Assembly: GCA_036491415.1 (NCBI GenBank)
Contig: DASXCC010000115.1
Coordinates: 1-16,480 of the forward strand
Direction of reading: 5' to 3'
DNA: 16,480 nucleotides
From: JAICKN01 sp036491415
Lineage (GTDB): Bacteria > Acidobacteriota > Terriglobia > Terriglobales > Acidobacteriaceae
Part shown: piece after piece, positions 15,013-16,480 of the stretch
Position numbering within the stretch: the stretch's first letter is position 1
Layout: the number at the start of each line of letters is the position of its first letter
The notes under the pieces: model-generated
Databases searched by the model: none
The model's input: only the letters and a program-made list of their open reading frames with translations
What the model was told of the DNA's origin: nothing
Made by a program: the position numbers and the translations under genes

Positions 15013-15999
15013 ATGAAGCGCGTCCTGCCTGCTATTGTGTTGTTCTTTCTTGCTCCGCTCGTTGCGGAATACCTGCTCGGCGATATTCCACTTAACATGA
15101 TTTTTGCGCTGGCATTTTTGGCGCCCATGTACGGCGGCGGTGCGCTGCTGATTCGTGAAGTGGTGCGCAGAACTGGACGCGGTTGGGTCACGATTCTAGT
15201 GCTTGCTTTGGCGTATGGGATTTTTGAAGAAGCCTTCATGACCGAAACGTTGTTTAATCCGAATTATTTGGGATTGAATCTTCATCTTTTGCAACCTGGA
15301 TTCATTCCAGTATTGGGCATTGGCGCTTGGTGGACGGTTTTCGTGATTACTCTACATACTGTGTGGAGCATTTCGACTTCTATCGGTTTAACGGAAGCGA
15401 TGTTTCCGGATCGCGCGACGCAACCATGGTTGAAGACGCTCGGACTGTCGATTATCAGCTTTATATTTGTTCTGATTGCCGTGTTCGCATGTTTCTGGGC
15501 GGTCAAAAGTGATAAGACCCACTTCGTTGCTTCGGTTCCGCAGTTTGTTACATCTGGGATCATTTGTCTACTCGTCGTCATAATAGCTTTCATGATTCCC
15601 AAGCCAAAAGAAAATCTTGTCCGTTCTGGTTCGGCACCAAGCGCGTGGATTGTTGGTGCAATCTCTCTGGCAGCGTGCTCTATATTTTTGATAGTTCCTC
15701 AAGAGTGGGGTTGGCGCGCAGTCGGGATTTATTTCCTGCTCTACATCATCGCGATTGCTTTATTTTCGGGGTGGTCGGAGCGCACGGGATGGGGAAGCCT
15801 GCATCGCCTTGCACTTGCCGGAGGCGCCGCGCTTGCATATGCATGGCATGCATTTTTCCAGAATCCTGTAACCGGGCCGCCGAACAAATGGTTCCGGATC
15901 GGCAACGCCATTCTCGCTCTCGTGGTGATTATTTATCTTGCAATCGCTGCGCGTCGAGATGTCGCATTTGAAAAAACACACGAAATTGCCGGAGTTTAA
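15013..15999 (+). CDS. Uncharacterised polytopic membrane protein with EE...H...H motif
   Basis: A 328-residue protein with about 8-9 hydrophobic spans and no family I can name securely. The N-terminal MKRVLPAIVLFFLAPLVAEY is hydrophobic with basic residues first. Polar residues inside or near membrane segments stand out: E72-E73 in AYGIFEEAFMTETLFNPNYL, H115 in VFVITLHTVWS, and H279 with N284 in AWHAFFQNP. Their order recalls the EE / H / H-N catalytic motifs of CPBP (CAAX/Abi) intramembrane proteases, but the EExxxR arginine is missing and the spacing differs, so the link is tentative. The frame is open back to an ATG at 14917, but that extension runs through the terminator of the upstream gene and lacks sensible protein sequence. 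The ATG at 15013 follows a G-rich tract (GGGGG, 6 nt away). No operon partner is visible. Confidence 0.7.
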   Translation: MKRVLPAIVLFFLAPLVAEYLLGDIPLNMIFALAFLAPMYGGGALLIREVVRRTGRGWVTILVLALAYGIFEEAFMTETLFNPNYLGLNLHLLQPGFIPVLGIGAWWTVFVITLHTVWSISTSIGLTEAMFPDRATQPWLKTLGLSIISFIFVLIAVFACFWAVKSDKTHFVASVPQFVTSGIICLLVVIIAFMIPKPKENLVRSGSAPSAWIVGAISLAACSIFLIVPQEWGWRAVGIYFLLYIIAIALFSGWSERTGWGSLHRLALAGGAALAYAWHAFFQNPVTGPPNKWFRIGNAILALVVIIYLAIAARRDVAFEKTHEIAGV

Positions 16000-16053
16000 G
16001 TTGTTGCGAAAAATTTTGATATATCTTCCAGCGACCCTGAAGCGAGGACTCTC

Positions 16054-16480
16054 ATGCTGATGCACAAGTCATTGATGTTGCACCTGCTGTGCAGTGTATT
16101 TGTTTGTGTTGTCGGATTTTGTATTTCTGCGAAATCGCAAAATGCCGATTCTGGTCCATTCGTTTTAGTAGCGAATCAAGGCGGCCGAACACTGAGCATC
16201 CTCAGCGTTTCTGCAGGCACACAAATTGCTGCTGTGTCCGAGGGCGATATCACTGGACATGAAGTGGCCGCATCCCCAGATGGAAAAACTGCATACGTTC
16301 CAATCTATGGGAACTCCGGGGTGGGTAAGCCAGGGACGAATGGCACACACATCGTGGTCATTGATATTGCTTCGCATAAAGTGACCGGCAACATCGATCT
16401 GGGTCATGGAGCGCGTCCGCATTGCATTATCTACAACAAGAAAGACAATCTGCTGTATGTCACAACGGAGCTCGACAAGG
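16054..16480 (+). CDS. Secreted YncE/YVTN-type beta-propeller protein (partial, 5' part)
   Basis: The first 142 codons of a gene cut by the right edge of the window. The N-terminus MLMHKSLMLHLLCSVFVCVV is a probable signal peptide, ending near ISAKSQ. The mature part shows beta-propeller blade repeats: GPFVLVANQGGRTLSILSVS, then GHEVAASPDGKTAYVPIYGN, HIVVIDIASHKVTGNIDLG and ARPHCIIYNKKDNLLYVTTE. The SPDGKTAYV and LYVTTE phrases are typical of YVTN/lactonase-like propellers. Such proteins bind ligands or other proteins, or act as lactonases; which applies cannot be told from this fragment. GAGGA (16044-16048) lies 5 nt before the ATG. An ATG two codons further in is a weaker alternative. It begins 54 bp after the membrane-protein gene on the same strand. 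Confidence 0.8.
   Translation, partial: MLMHKSLMLHLLCSVFVCVVGFCISAKSQNADSGPFVLVANQGGRTLSILSVSAGTQIAAVSEGDITGHEVAASPDGKTAYVPIYGNSGVGKPGTNGTHIVVIDIASHKVTGNIDLGHGARPHCIIYNKKDNLLYVTTELDK

Noticed and set aside
1..16480. Mobile element, prophage, defence island, CRISPR array or tRNA-linked insertion
   Set aside because: No transposase, integrase, terminal repeats, regular spacer arrays or tRNA-like folds were seen, and the genes are ordinary chromosomal families with similar composition throughout.

Overview
The window looks like a stretch of chromosome from a soil-type Acidobacteriota (Terriglobia/Koribacter-like). This is inferred from family content, not from a marker gene. The indicators are a secreted TPR + vWA protein of the 'VWFA-related Acidobacterial domain' type, a DUF6526 protein, a GGDEF/EAL protein whose periplasmic region resembles one common in acidobacterial sensor proteins, and a moderate G+C content. 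I see no rRNA, tRNA, CRISPR array, transposase, integrase or phage gene, so it reads as ordinary core or housekeeping DNA.

Layout. Positions 222-3535 hold two minus-strand genes: a secreted TPR/vWA protein (222-2099) and an MFS permease (2279-3535). A divergent 245-bp intergenic region leads to a plus-strand 1008-residue c-di-GMP protein (3781-6807). It has a signal peptide, a periplasmic region with OB-like repeats, one membrane span, then intact GGDEF and EAL domains. Its stop lies 5 bp from the stop of a convergent minus-strand block running from 10264 down to 6813. That block contains a SRPBCC protein, an ECF sigma factor, its membrane anti-sigma factor (start overlaps the sigma gene by 10 nt) and a CPA1 Na+/H+ antiporter. 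Plus-strand genes then include a secreted GH3 beta-glucosidase (10411-12639), followed by a strong terminator and a convergent DUF6526 membrane protein (12692-13126). Next come an aldehyde dehydrogenase (13407-14912), another strong terminator, an uncharacterised polytopic membrane protein (15013-15999), and the first 142 codons of a secreted YncE/YVTN-type beta-propeller cut by the window edge.

How the genes may work together. The clearest functional unit is sigma factor / anti-sigma factor / antiporter, which could form an envelope- or ion-stress response. The anti-sigma factor is the most unusual protein here. Besides the cytoplasmic zinc-finger-type motif, it has a Tat-like RRGFLK sequence at its membrane segment and a second HX3C...CX2C site in its predicted periplasmic tail. 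The c-di-GMP protein likely couples an unknown periplasmic signal to second-messenger turnover. The remaining genes appear to be independent transcription units for carbohydrate breakdown, aldehyde oxidation and transport.

Limits. All family calls rest on reading motifs by eye. Promoter and operator calls are weak, because acidobacterial promoters cannot be judged reliably from single sites.
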